A DNA stretch of 64,000 nucleotides from Methanomicrobiales archaeon HGW-Methanomicrobiales-3 (GTDB lineage: Archaea; Halobacteriota; Methanomicrobia; Methanomicrobiales; Methanospirillaceae): positions 62,001 through 126,000 of the forward strand of contig PGYK01000004.1 of NCBI GenBank assembly GCA_002839605.1, given 5' to 3'. Position numbers and translations under genes: made by a program. How positions within the stretch are numbered: position 1 is the first letter of the stretch; every line of letters starts with the position of its first letter. The notes under the pieces were generated by a model that was not told the origin of the DNA, made no database searches, and saw only the letters and a program-made list of their open reading frames with translations. This document shows, piece after piece, positions 25,389 to 34,437 of this stretch.

Positions 25389-27056
25389 TCAGGATCGGTC
25401 CAGGTAACTCTTCAGCTCGCGGGACCGCAGTTCATTGCGCTTGATCTTGCCGGAGATGGTCTTTGGCAGTTCTGCAATGAACTCGATCTCCCGCGGGTAC
25501 TTGTACGGGGCCGTGGTGCGCTTGACATAATTCTTGATGTCCTTCACCAGCGCTTCGGAGGGTTCATACCCCGTGTTGAGCACGACAAACGCTTTCACGA
25601 TCACGCCCCGGATCCGGTCCGGGGATCCGACAACCGCGGCTTCCATAACCGCCGGGTGCTCGAGCAAGGCACTCTCGACCTCGAACGGCCCGATACGGTA
25701 TCCTGAACTCTTGATAACATCGTCACCGCGGCCCACGAACCAGAAGTACCCGTCGTCATCCACCGAGACCTTGTCCCCGGTATAATACCAGCCGTTGACA
25801 AACGATTTGGTGTTCTCTTCGGGATTGTCGATGTACTCGACAAAGAGACCGGCCGGCCGGGGATTGCAGCTGACCGCGAGCCGGCCTTCCTCATGGAGGC
25901 TGACCGGTCTCCCGTCATCGTCATGGACCTCGATCTTCCAGCCGGGCGAGGGTTTGCCCATCGAGCCGGGACGCGCCTCCATATTCGGAAACGAGGCAAC
26001 GCAACAGGCAGTCTCGGTCTGGCCGTACCCTTCGCAGATGGTAAGACCCGTGCCCTCCTTCCAGACCCGGATCACCTCCGGGTTTAAGGGTTCGCCCGCG
26101 CTGGTGCAGTGGCGGAGGCTCTGGAGATCGAACTTCTTTAAATCGGCAAGGATCAGCATCCGGTAGATCGTGGGAGGGCAGCAGAACGTGGTGACCTGGT
26201 ACTTTTCAAGGAGGGGCAAGACTTCCGTTGCCTGGAATTTGCCGGTCATGTGGTACACAAAGATGCAGGCACCTTCGATCCACTGGCCGAAGATCTTCCC
26301 CCATGCACACTTGGCCCAGCCGGTGTCCGACATCGTGAAATGAAGATCATTGTGCCGGAGATCCTGCCAGAGCCGGGCGGTGACGATATGACCCAGCGGG
26401 TATCCCTGGTTGTGCAGCACCATTTTGGGCTCTCCCGTTGTACCGGAGGTGAAGTAGATGAGCATCGGGTCGGTGCTCCGGGTCCTATGCTGTTCGGGGA
26501 TGCTCACGGAACGGTGGGAGACCGGTGCCGGGTACAGGAGTTCGTACGGGAAACAGGCCCATCCTTTGAGTTCCCCGTCTGCGAGCATCCGGGAGGTCAG
26601 GGTCGGGCATTCATTGCAGATCTCTTCGACCTTGGGGGCATTCTCAAGATCGGTGATGACCATGCGGAACTTCCCCTTGTTGATCCGGTACCTGATGTCC
26701 CGCGGGGTGAGCATGGTCGGGCAGGGGGCAAAGACTGCACCCAGTTTGATGAGCGCGATTGCAAAGATCCACCACTCGGGGATCCGCGGCAGCATGACAA
26801 GGACGCGGTCGCCTTTGTTGATCCCGTACTTCAGGAGGATATTTGCTGCCTGGTTGGAGAGGTTTGAGAAGTCAAGGAAACTGTATTTCTTCTCAAGTCC
26901 CTGCTGGTTAACCCAGATCATGGCAAGCTTGTTGCGGTCTTTTTTTGCCCAGTCATCAATGACGTCGAACCCGAAGTTAAAGTATTCCGGAACCGTGATG
27001 GAAAAATTACGGCTCATCTCATCGTATGTATCTTTGGAAGATCTGCTGCCGGTCAT
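25389..27056 (-). CDS. AMP-forming acyl-CoA synthetase, paralogue 2
   Basis: The 555-residue enzyme shows the same motifs as its neighbour: YFTSGTTGEPKMVLHN, EGYGQTETACC, WYYTGDKVSVDDDGYFWFVG, SSGYRIGPFEVESALL and LPKTISGKIKRNELR. It catalyses ATP-dependent acyl-CoA formation by way of an acyl-adenylate in the cytoplasm. Similarity to the 23446-25305 product runs from FNFGFDVID to the end, so the two arose by tandem duplication. It lies 83 bases upstream of the other in the same direction. It starts directly with MTGSRSSKDTYDEM and has no ribbon-helix-helix part. The preferred substrate cannot be told. Confidence 0.9.
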   Translation of the reverse strand: MTGSRSSKDTYDEMSRNFSITVPEYFNFGFDVIDDWAKKDRNKLAMIWVNQQGLEKKYSFLDFSNLSNQAANILLKYGINKGDRVLVMLPRIPEWWIFAIALIKLGAVFAPCPTMLTPRDIRYRINKGKFRMVITDLENAPKVEEICNECPTLTSRMLADGELKGWACFPYELLYPAPVSHRSVSIPEQHRTRSTDPMLIYFTSGTTGEPKMVLHNQGYPLGHIVTARLWQDLRHNDLHFTMSDTGWAKCAWGKIFGQWIEGACIFVYHMTGKFQATEVLPLLEKYQVTTFCCPPTIYRMLILADLKKFDLQSLRHCTSAGEPLNPEVIRVWKEGTGLTICEGYGQTETACCVASFPNMEARPGSMGKPSPGWKIEVHDDDGRPVSLHEEGRLAVSCNPRPAGLFVEYIDNPEENTKSFVNGWYYTGDKVSVDDDGYFWFVGRGDDVIKSSGYRIGPFEVESALLEHPAVMEAAVVGSPDRIRGVIVKAFVVLNTGYEPSEALVKDIKNYVKRTTAPYKYPREIEFIAELPKTISGKIKRNELRSRELKSYLDRS

Positions 27057-27234
27057 GAAAAATTCTCAAAAAACATGTTAAATTCGTTCTTTTTTAATCC
27101 TGCTGATAACAACCTGGTACGGGACGCAGCAAGGAAAAAAAGTGCGTGACCAGAACGACGGCAGGATCCGTACGGATGGGAACATAAAGGTTCTCCATTA
27201 GTATTATGATTGAAGGCACAGCATAGTATAGTGG

Positions 27235-27789
27235 ATGGCTGATAAAAAGTACGCTTCATTGAAGATTGAGAACATCGTTGCATCCGGCGTGATAGCCGAT
27301 TCAATTGACCTTGCAGAAGTATCAAGCAAGATCAAGAGCTGCGAACTCAATACCAAGAGGTTCCCGGGCGCGGTATACCGCATCGAGAACCCCAAGATTG
27401 CCTCACTGATTTTTTCCTCAGGTAAAGTAGTGCTGACCGGGATCCGGGACAAGAAAGCCCTCACTGACGGCCTTGGCATCATCATCAAGTCGCTCAAGGA
27501 AGCCGGTGTGGACACGTTCAAAGAGCCCAAGGTGGCAATCACGAACATTGTCTGCTCCTATGATATCGGGAAATACATCAACCTGAACAAGGTGGTCATC
27601 ACCCTCAATCTTGAGAATATCGAATATGAACCCGAGCAGTTCCCGGGTCTTGTGTACCGCATCAAGGATCCCAAGATCGTGGCACTCCTCTTCTCAAGCG
27701 GCAAGATCATCTTAACCGGCGGCAAGAACCTGGAAGATATCAAGCGCGGTCTTGACTTCCTCGAGCAGAAGCTCGAGAGCATAATGTAA
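27235..27789 (+). CDS. tbp: TATA-box-binding protein
   Basis: The 184-residue protein is the archaeal general transcription factor TBP, which binds TATA boxes and recruits TFB and RNA polymerase. The two-fold internal repeat is plain: FPGAVYRIENPKIASLIFSS then GKVVLTG in the first half, and FPGLVYRIKDPKIVALLFSS then GKIILTG in the second. Length matches the family. The start at 27235 gives MADKKYASLKIENIVASGVI, the typical N-terminus. It stands alone between two minus-strand groups. A hairpin followed by six T residues lies 104 bases downstream. Confidence 0.95.
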   Translation: MADKKYASLKIENIVASGVIADSIDLAEVSSKIKSCELNTKRFPGAVYRIENPKIASLIFSSGKVVLTGIRDKKALTDGLGIIIKSLKEAGVDTFKEPKVAITNIVCSYDIGKYINLNKVVITLNLENIEYEPEQFPGLVYRIKDPKIVALLFSSGKIILTGGKNLEDIKRGLDFLEQKLESIM

Positions 27790-27892
27790 TTTTACAAATT
27801 CCAATCCTGTTTTTTTATTGTTTTTCTGGACGGGCACGGTGCTTTTTTTTAGGATTTCTCTTGCGGGTTCCTGATGTTTCGTACCTGGTAGT

Positions 27893-27913
27893 CCCGGGTA
27901 AACCGGGTTTTTT
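27893..27913 (+). terminator. Possible hairpin-plus-T terminator downstream of tbp
   Basis: CCCGG and CCGGG form a five-pair stem around GTAAA and are followed by six T residues. T-runs at 27809-27816, 27821-27825 and 27843-27850 also lie between the tbp stop and this site; T-rich tracts alone can terminate archaeal transcription. The short stem keeps confidence low. Confidence 0.35.
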
Positions 27914-27975
27914 CGCCCGATCTGATGATGAATCTCATGCAGAAGCGGGGTATCTCCCTATGAGTACCAATCGTT

Positions 27976-27997
27976 ATGGGGACTGGAGAGTCCCCAT
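27976..27997. repeat. Perfect inverted repeat
   Basis: ATGGGGACT and AGTCCCCAT form a nine-pair palindrome around GGAG. It lies between the convergent tbp and helicase genes, 38 bases beyond the helicase stop. It may be a terminator stem for the helicase operon or a protein site; no T-run adjoins it on the minus strand. Confidence 0.4.
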
Positions 27998-28035
27998 CAT
28001 TTGTCTTTAATAATGGAAGAAAAAACACCAGCCAC

Positions 28036-30732
28036 TCACGCCCAGTACCGGTGCGTCTGGATAAAATTCCGCTCGGCTTTGAGGATCTCGCGGTAGAACG
28101 CATCTCCATCGGTCAGCGTGGCAAGGATGCGGGACGCGTTCTCCGGCCCAACACCCCGGGCGGAGAGGGCGATGACCGCCTTCTTCCCGCTCGACAGAAC
28201 GATATTGGCATTGCGCATCAGGCGCTGTTCAATGGCCCGCTCTTCGGTGTTCTTCTTTGGCTTTGCAAGAACCGCATACTGCTCCTCCTCGTACGGCTTG
28301 AGGGCCGCAACCAGCCGCGCCCCGCATTTCGGGCACTGGGGATTATCAGCCACCCGGGAGACGACCGTCCGGCTCTTCCATTTCTTACAGTTCATGCAGG
28401 CAAGGATCACATCGTCCCCGTCAAGCCGCTTTTTTAACGTGGCAAGGACCGCCGCATCCGCAGTAGGTGGCGGAATCTGGTCGCGGGACGAGAGGAGACC
28501 CCCGGCGCCGATGAGGGAATGGGGGCCGAGCGAAACTGCAATCTTTCCCTCGCGGATGAGACCAACCAGTGCCGCCGCAGTGTCGATGTCCATGTACTCC
28601 GAGAGGAGCTCCCGGTATGCTTCCTTCTGCACGACCGTTTCATCGAAGAAGTCGAGGAGCCGGTGGATGCTGATCTTCTCGTAGTCGGCATCCGGGTCGA
28701 TGGCCCCGAACTTCTTTGCAATCTGCACGAGTTTCCACTTAAAAAGCGCCGTTCGCTTGAGAGCGAGCCGGAGGATCCCGGGCATGGTCGCCGGGTCAAG
28801 CGAGAGAAGAACATCGCGCACATCCGCCGCCCGGATGGCAGACGGGAGCCGGAGGAGCATCCGGTACGCGTCCAGTTCAAGCCCGACCACGGTCCCGTAC
28901 CGGGCGGAGATGAGGATGGAGATGACCCGGCCGAGCGCCTCGTTGGCCTTGTGGCCGGCGCAGACATTCAAAACAACGCCGTCTTCGGTATTCTCGAGCG
29001 TGATGAGTTCATCGGTGGGGACGAGAGAACGGTTTTTGTCCATCTCGGTTAAGAACTTTTCAGCAAAGACGATTCCTTCCTTCCCGTCAGTATAGTCTCC
29101 AACCGCGCGCGTCCTCCGCATGGAGCCGGCTTCCCGGGCCACCGAGTATGGGACCGGGATCTGCTCCCCTTCCCATGACGGGAGTTCGCCAATCGCCTTC
29201 TTTGCCGGTTCGACCGTCAGCTTCCCGTCAGCAATCTCTAAAACGCGCCAGAGCTGGCCCTTCGTTATGAAGACCGCGCCGGTGTGCACCCAGCCGACAA
29301 CAAACGATTCATCGAGCGTCCCGACCGTTCGCCGGGTCACCATATCGAAGATCGGGACCTTGCGCTCATCGTGAATCATCGAGAGGTTGGAGGAAAGGTA
29401 CCGCCGCGCCCGGGCGGTGGTGATGATCCGGCTCCCGTCAATCCGGATGAGGCGGTGCTCCTCCATCTGCTTACAGACTTCGTCGATGAGTGGGCCGGCA
29501 CCTGAAAAAAGAGAGGTCCGCTCGAATATCTCCCGGATTCGTGCAGTCTCGATCTCCCCGTATTCCACCGCGATCGCCGCAACCTGGTTGGCAAGGACAT
29601 CCGCCGCGTTCCGGTGCGGGACAACGCGCTCGATAGCATTCTCCTTTGCCCGTCTGGCGATGACCAGCGATTCGAGCAGGTCGTCAAATCCCGTGGCAAA
29701 GATGGTGCCCCGCGATATCGTGTTCAGCTGGTGGCCGGCCCTGCCCACCCGCTGCACCAGCCGGGCCACCTCGCGGGGGGAGCCGAACTGGATGACGTGA
29801 TCGACCCTGCCGATATCGATGCCCAGTTCCATGGACGACGTGCAGATCAGGGTCCGTATCTCGCCTCGCTTGAACCGCTCCTCGGCATCGATCCGCACCT
29901 CTTTTGAGAGCGAGCCGTGGTGCACCTCCACATCCCCCCGGTTAAAGAGGGCATGGCCGAGCGCTTCAGCGGTCACCCGGGTGTTGACAAAGACGAGCGT
30001 GGAACCGTCACGCTTCAGGGATCGTGCAAGGACTTCGGACTGGTGTTTGAAATCGTCACCCACGTATTTTACCGAGATATCGAGATGCTTTGCCACCGGC
30101 ACCTGCACGATTTCGCAGGGGCGCGAACCGCAGAAGAAGGTAGCGATATCTTCCGGGTTCCCGACCGTTGCCGAGAGGCCGATCCGCTGAAAATTTCCGG
30201 CATAGGCATGGAGGCGTTCAAGGGCTACTGCCAGCTGGGCACCCCGCTTGCTGCCGGCAAGCTCGTGGATCTCGTCCACGATCACGTACTTCACGCTGGC
30301 CAGATGCTTGCGCAGGACCTTTCCCATGAAGAGGGCCTGGAGGGTTTCCGGAGTGGTGATGAGAAGATCGGGCGGGGAGAGCGCCTGCTTTCGCCGCTCG
30401 TTCATGGGCGTATCGCCATGACGGACGCCGACCTCAAGGCCGAGCTCGCTGCACCACCATTGCATGCGGGCGAGGATATCGCGGTTCAGCGACCGCAGGG
30501 GGGTGATGTAGATGGCCTTGAACCCGCCCCCGTGCGGGAGCCGCATGAGACCATCGAAGACCGGGAACATCGCGCTCTCGGTCTTGCCGGTGCCGGTCGG
30601 GGCGATGAGGATGATATTTTTCCCGTCATGGATGAGCGGGATTGCCTGTTTCTGGGCATCGGAAAGGGAGGAGAAGCCCCGTTTTTTTACGCATGCCTGG
30701 ACCCGGGGGTCGAGAACCTCAATCGCTTTCAT
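28036..30732 (-). CDS. lhr: Lhr-family DEAD/DEAH-box helicase
   Basis: The 898-residue product starts at the ATG at 30732 (MKAIEVLDPRVQACVKKRGF); the longer frame runs into the upstream gene. Helicase motifs in order are APTGTGKTESAMFP (Walker A), VDEIHEL (Walker B), LSATVGN (motif III) and the C-terminal RVGRAGHQ (motif VI). Lhr helicases are 3'-5' DNA or RNA-DNA translocases involved in repair in archaea. The distal domain ends in a four-cysteine zinc site (CMNCKKW, CPKCGARL). The start overlaps the phosphoesterase gene by 14 bases, placing it last in a three-gene repair/replication operon. Confidence 0.9.
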   Translation of the reverse strand: MKAIEVLDPRVQACVKKRGFSSLSDAQKQAIPLIHDGKNIILIAPTGTGKTESAMFPVFDGLMRLPHGGGFKAIYITPLRSLNRDILARMQWWCSELGLEVGVRHGDTPMNERRKQALSPPDLLITTPETLQALFMGKVLRKHLASVKYVIVDEIHELAGSKRGAQLAVALERLHAYAGNFQRIGLSATVGNPEDIATFFCGSRPCEIVQVPVAKHLDISVKYVGDDFKHQSEVLARSLKRDGSTLVFVNTRVTAEALGHALFNRGDVEVHHGSLSKEVRIDAEERFKRGEIRTLICTSSMELGIDIGRVDHVIQFGSPREVARLVQRVGRAGHQLNTISRGTIFATGFDDLLESLVIARRAKENAIERVVPHRNAADVLANQVAAIAVEYGEIETARIREIFERTSLFSGAGPLIDEVCKQMEEHRLIRIDGSRIITTARARRYLSSNLSMIHDERKVPIFDMVTRRTVGTLDESFVVGWVHTGAVFITKGQLWRVLEIADGKLTVEPAKKAIGELPSWEGEQIPVPYSVAREAGSMRRTRAVGDYTDGKEGIVFAEKFLTEMDKNRSLVPTDELITLENTEDGVVLNVCAGHKANEALGRVISILISARYGTVVGLELDAYRMLLRLPSAIRAADVRDVLLSLDPATMPGILRLALKRTALFKWKLVQIAKKFGAIDPDADYEKISIHRLLDFFDETVVQKEAYRELLSEYMDIDTAAALVGLIREGKIAVSLGPHSLIGAGGLLSSRDQIPPPTADAAVLATLKKRLDGDDVILACMNCKKWKSRTVVSRVADNPQCPKCGARLVAALKPYEEEQYAVLAKPKKNTEERAIEQRLMRNANIVLSSGKKAVIALSARGVGPENASRILATLTDGDAFYREILKAERNFIQTHRYWA

Positions 30733-31474
30733 CGTTTTCGATCCCCCGCAGCGGGCCGATATAGGTCCCATCGGCAAGGATGATCTCACACGAATCCTTC
30801 TTCATGCACCGCGAGACAGGAGAGAAAGGATCGTTGACAATCCGGGAGATATCATACCCGGCGATCTCGTTGAACGCCGGGACAAAAAGGGCACGGGCCG
30901 GCGTCTCTCCCTGGCCCGGAACTGCCAGTCCAAGCCGGGCACTGTCCACTTCAGCCCGTATATACGCCGGGGCCTGCAATGCGCACCCGACCTCGTCACG
31001 GAGCGAGATCTGCGGGTGGTGGTGCCCGATGACGAGCAGGTGACCGGCAAGTTCCGGCGCAGGGTACATATGCCCGTGCAGGTACCCGACGCTGTCGATG
31101 ACTGCCCCTTCTTTTGGCCGGATCTCATCCTCCTTCAGGAAGCGTTCGATCCCGATATCGTGGTTGCCCGGGAATACGACGATCGGGATCCGGTCGCGGA
31201 AGGCAGCAAGAATTTCCGGCAGCTCGTGATACTCCTGCCAGGTAAGCGAGGGGATGCTGTGCTTGATGTCGCCAAGGAGCACGAGCCGGTCAGGATCCGC
31301 CTCATCGATGGTCTTGAGCACCCGGTCAACCCGTGCCTCGCTCCGGCTCCGGAAATGAAGCCCATGCGCTGCAAGATCGGCTTCGATACCGAAATGAAGA
31401 TCGGCGATGACGAGGATCCGTTCCTCGTTCTCAATTGCGACCGCAGGGCCAGAGGAGAGAAATTCAAGGTTCAT
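30719..31474 (-). CDS. RPA-associated metallophosphoesterase (COG1407 type)
   Basis: The calcineurin-like phosphoesterase motifs are clear: VIADLHFGIE, LLGDIKHS, VFPGNHDIGI, and GHHHPQIS. These bind two metal ions. The 251-residue protein matches the COG1407 family, which in archaea is often encoded next to single-strand-binding-protein genes and is presumed to act in DNA metabolism. ATG at 31474 (MNLEFLSSGPAV) overlaps the upstream stop by four bases; the longer frame is a shadow. It overlaps the helicase gene at its end. The actual substrate is not established here. Confidence 0.85.
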   Translation of the reverse strand: MNLEFLSSGPAVAIENEERILVIADLHFGIEADLAAHGLHFRSRSEARVDRVLKTIDEADPDRLVLLGDIKHSIPSLTWQEYHELPEILAAFRDRIPIVVFPGNHDIGIERFLKEDEIRPKEGAVIDSVGYLHGHMYPAPELAGHLLVIGHHHPQISLRDEVGCALQAPAYIRAEVDSARLGLAVPGQGETPARALFVPAFNEIAGYDISRIVNDPFSPVSRCMKKDSCEIILADGTYIGPLRGIENDESD

Positions 31475-32274
31475 AGCAGGCGGACAAACCCTTTCTGGGG
31501 CTGGTAACATTCGTCCTCGACAATGAGCGCCTCGACCGCAGCGAGGACCGCGTCCTGGAAGACGCCCTGTGCGGCGAGAGTATCGATGATCGCTTCAACC
31601 GCCATGCCCCGCGGGCCGGGATTCGCTTTCAGAAGTTCGATGATAAGCTCACGGGCATCCGGCGCATCAGGGGATGCCGGTTCTGCGGGCTTCACCTGCC
31701 CGACCGCTTCCTCAACCATAGCGGCGATCTCACCAAGGAGGGCAGGGGTTATCGCATAGTGGCGGAATGCTGCGGCGAGCCGTTCATCGCTGTACTCCCC
31801 AAGAAGCGAGAGCCGGGCGGTTTCCAGCCGGTGAAGGGTAGCCTGTGCGGTTCTCAGGATCCACTGGTCCCGCACCGTGCGATCAACAGGCCTGATATGA
31901 TCGGGACGGACTGTGCGAATCATTTCGCTGCCCCGGCAATAGAGCTGCGGGCGTCCTGTCAGCGAGACAAATGAGGGGAGCGGGATCTTTACAATCGCGC
32001 CTGCCACCGGAGACGACCTCCCCCCGCAGGCGAGATCGAAACCGCCGGTCGGGTCGGCGAGCCGGGCGTACACCATATCCCCGTCTTCATGCACTTCCGT
32101 GAGTGCCCCGGCAAGGAAGACCATCCGGCAGCAGGCACCGGAGGGGGTGACCACCCACGCGGCATTCCGGTCGTCACCGTCAGGTACTGAAAGTGTTGCC
32201 TGGTTGAATTCCCCGGCAAAGAGCCGGACTGCCCCCTCCATTGTGCTAATATCTTTGATTGCGGGGCACTTCAA
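31471..32274 (-). CDS. RPA-associated OB-fold protein (COG3390-like)
   Basis: The 267-residue product starts MKCPAIKDISTMEGAVRLFA. The N-terminal part is an OB-fold-like region (ACCRMVFLAGALTEVHEDGD, MVYARLADPTGGFDLACGGR). The middle is helical. The C-terminal 70 residues look like a winged helix (ELIIELLKANPGPRGMAVEA, then DECYQPQKGFVRLL). In haloarchaea the COG3390 gene lies with rpa3 and the COG1407 phosphoesterase, so the order here (COG3390, COG1407, Lhr) supports the call. It probably aids single-stranded DNA handling. The family call rests on architecture and neighbours more than on a clear motif. Confidence 0.75.
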   Translation of the reverse strand: MKCPAIKDISTMEGAVRLFAGEFNQATLSVPDGDDRNAAWVVTPSGACCRMVFLAGALTEVHEDGDMVYARLADPTGGFDLACGGRSSPVAGAIVKIPLPSFVSLTGRPQLYCRGSEMIRTVRPDHIRPVDRTVRDQWILRTAQATLHRLETARLSLLGEYSDERLAAAFRHYAITPALLGEIAAMVEEAVGQVKPAEPASPDAPDARELIIELLKANPGPRGMAVEAIIDTLAAQGVFQDAVLAAVEALIVEDECYQPQKGFVRLL

Positions 32275-32303
32275 GATATAGTCAGGGGCATAAAAGGCAA
32301 CTG

Positions 32304-32510
32304 GTGCTCTGTAGAAAAACTGCCAAAAATCATAGATTGATCTGCGATGGGGCCACGGGCGCTCGGGGTCTCATCGACCCTCGCCCCGTGGAGCAGGAGG
32401 TACATGGGCACTTGAGACAAAAATGATAGAACCGGGGGTCAAGGGGGCTTGCCCCCTTGGGGTGCCTCCCTCCTCTTTAGGTAGAGAGGGGGTCACCATC
32501 GTAATTCCAC
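32304..32510 (+). repeat. Dispersed repeat family B, copy 1 (full length)
   Basis: This copy runs from GCTCTGTAGAAAAACTG through CGGGCGCTCGGGGTCTC and the palindrome CAAGGGGGCTTGCCCCCTTG to GTAATTCCAC. It matches 60165-60368 in inverse orientation over its whole length. Partial copies are at 48361-48440 and 63793-63920. It fills the gap between the RPA-associated operon and the TPR protein gene; nothing else is seen in that gap. Confidence 0.85.
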
Positions 32511-32641
32511 TAAAGGGCGCTGAGGGACAGGTTTCACCAGAGCAGCAACTGGATATCGGGGAAGCCCAATTTAGGGCAGCAACCTGCACCAAAACTGCAC
32601 GGACGGGAGTAGAAAAAAATGAACGGGAAAACCGGTCCGGG

Positions 32642-33187
32642 TTACCGTTTTTTCCGGGCAAATGAGAGTATCGCGGCGATTGCTCCTACAGCGGAAAGAA
32701 CCGTCATTGCTGACAGGGGCGATTGGGTTGCAGCGGTTTTCGGGGTTTCTCCAGTAAGGACCGGCGGAACCAGCGTGTTGTCAAGGGCATACGCGTTCTC
32801 ATACGCCTCGCGAGCTTCGGCAATCCTGCCGAGATTGTTGAGGGCATTGCCCTTGTTGTACCAGGCAATGGAATGCACGGTTGTCAGGTTCCCTTCAACG
32901 GCCAGCGCCGCATCCGCAGCAGTGATCGCCTCATCATTGCGGTTCAGCATGACAAGGATTCCCGCCCGGTTCGACTGGATAAGGCCGGTCATTGAGCTGA
33001 CATTCAGGGCCAGGGCCTGGTCGGCTTTGTCAAGAGCCTGCTGGTATTTACCTTCGTTGGCAAGATCGACACTGTCCGAGTACAGTTTTCCCGCCGCGTT
33101 GATCGAATCGGAGGTGTCGGCTGCCACTGCGGATCCCACGACAAGGAGCGCAACAGCCAGGATAATACAGACAAATCGCAGTTTCAT
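32642..33187 (-). CDS. Exported TPR protein with C-terminal membrane anchor
   Basis: A signal peptide (MKLRFVCIILAVALLVVGSAVAA cleaved near residue 23) leads to three TPR-like helical repeats (KYQQALDKADQALALN; NDEAITAADAALAVEG; AWYNKGNALNNLGRIAEARE). The end is QSPLSAMTVLSAVGAIAAIL followed by SFARKKR, a single transmembrane helix with a basic tail. This layout is common in methanogen surface proteins and may be a sorting signal. TTTTATACAA (33221-33230) and GGAG give a normal promoter and ribosome site. Role at the cell surface unknown. Confidence 0.8.
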   Translation of the reverse strand: MKLRFVCIILAVALLVVGSAVAADTSDSINAAGKLYSDSVDLANEGKYQQALDKADQALALNVSSMTGLIQSNRAGILVMLNRNDEAITAADAALAVEGNLTTVHSIAWYNKGNALNNLGRIAEAREAYENAYALDNTLVPPVLTGETPKTAATQSPLSAMTVLSAVGAIAAILSFARKKR

Positions 33188-33220
33188 AGATAGATCTCCG
33201 GTTCCTGTTTGCAGTTACTG

Positions 33221-33230
33221 TTGTATAAAA
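33221..33230 (-). promoter_or_regulatory. TATA box of the exported TPR gene
   Basis: TTTTATACAA on the minus strand lies about 35-43 bases upstream of the ATG at 33187. Initiation about 25 bases downstream would give a short leader of 10-15 bases that includes the GGAG ribosome site. Confidence 0.5.
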
Positions 33231-33249
33231 GAACGGATGAAAAAGGGAG

Positions 33250-34293
33250 TTATCTTTTCTGCAGGGCCACAAAGGCTGCTGCAACCCCAAAACCTGCAAG
33301 GGCAATCCATGCGGGGAGGGGCGTGTAGGTGGTCGGTGCCGGCTCAGGGGTCGGTGCCGTGGTAGCCTGCGAGGTCATGCCCGGTGTTCCGGTCACTTCG
33401 GGCGTAAGGGTAACGGTAAGCGTTCCTTCCGGCGTGATCTGCGGGGATGGTGTAATTACCATGGCCGGCTGCACGAACGTTATCTCCGCAGTACTGCTCA
33501 GGATGCCTTCCGTGTCCGTGATGCCTTCGGATTTGTAGGTGTCCTGCATCCGGTTCAGGTTCTGGCTCACCGTGAAACGGTACGTTCCGACAGGATACAC
33601 CAGATCGCCCTGGATATTGCGGGCCTGGCGATCCCATTTCCCGCCGGACTTCCAGAAGTTCCAGGTATACGGGGACGAGGTGATGTAGGGGGTGGTGTCC
33701 AGCGTCTGGATGACGGTGCCCGGTGCACCGTAACTTCCGGTATAGATATTTGTGACTGCCTTGCCGTTCGGATCGGTCAGCTTCACCGTATAGAAACCAT
33801 CCGCCGGTGTCAGTTCGAGACGATATTTGAGCTGCAGGGCAGTATCCATATTGGTATCGATGCGGTAGGTCACGTTTGCCGTGGCAGGGACCGTTGTCCC
33901 GGTCACGTCCGTGTCAGTGTCGATGTCCCAGACGCTGATCTTCAGTTCGGGTTCATGGACAACAAAGACGGTCTTGTAAGGCGCTCTCTCCTCGCAGTAC
34001 CAGGCACCCTCATAGCCGCGGTAATCGGCAGGGCTGAAGGTATATTTCGAAAGAACGGAGGAAAATTCGTTCAGGGGCCGGAGCGTGATGTTCTTTGCGG
34101 CGGGCATGGCGGGAGCGGAATTATTCGGCATCCACCCGATGATCCGGCAGTTGTCCAAAGCCCGTGTCAGGTCCACATTTGTCTCCCCGATAAAGACCGG
34201 GGCGCCCGCAACGATCTTCGTGGTTGTGGCACCCGACGGCACGACCGTGAGCAGGAGGAGGATGAGAACAAGTAAAATATATTTTCCTTGCAT
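33250..34293 (-). CDS. DUF3821-type surface protein
   Basis: The 347-residue product has a signal peptide (MQGKYILLVLILLLLTVVPS) and an N-terminal domain typical of DUF3821 (VAGAPVFIGETNVDLTRALD, CRIIGWMP, then WYCEERAPYKTVFVVHEPEL). The middle is beta-rich and Ig-like (YRLELTPADGFYTVKLTDPN; DLVYPVGTYRFTVSQNLN). A Thr/Pro-rich stalk precedes a final transmembrane segment (PLPAWIALAGFGVAAAFVAL) and QKR. Such proteins are characteristic of Methanomicrobia cell envelopes, probably S-layer or associated components. It lies upstream of the exported TPR gene in the same direction. Confidence 0.85.
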   Translation of the reverse strand: MQGKYILLVLILLLLTVVPSGATTTKIVAGAPVFIGETNVDLTRALDNCRIIGWMPNNSAPAMPAAKNITLRPLNEFSSVLSKYTFSPADYRGYEGAWYCEERAPYKTVFVVHEPELKISVWDIDTDTDVTGTTVPATANVTYRIDTNMDTALQLKYRLELTPADGFYTVKLTDPNGKAVTNIYTGSYGAPGTVIQTLDTTPYITSSPYTWNFWKSGGKWDRQARNIQGDLVYPVGTYRFTVSQNLNRMQDTYKSEGITDTEGILSSTAEITFVQPAMVITPSPQITPEGTLTVTLTPEVTGTPGMTSQATTAPTPEPAPTTYTPLPAWIALAGFGVAAAFVALQKR

Positions 34294-34437
34294 GACAAGT
34301 AATTTCAGGAACCCTTATGATAAATATTATGACATTCTTTACGTACAGCGCGTGATTTTTAAAAGAAACGAGCGATAACCGGTTTTTAACAGATACCCTG
34401 TCACCCGTTCGCCGCGTCCGTCATCTGAGGAGACATC

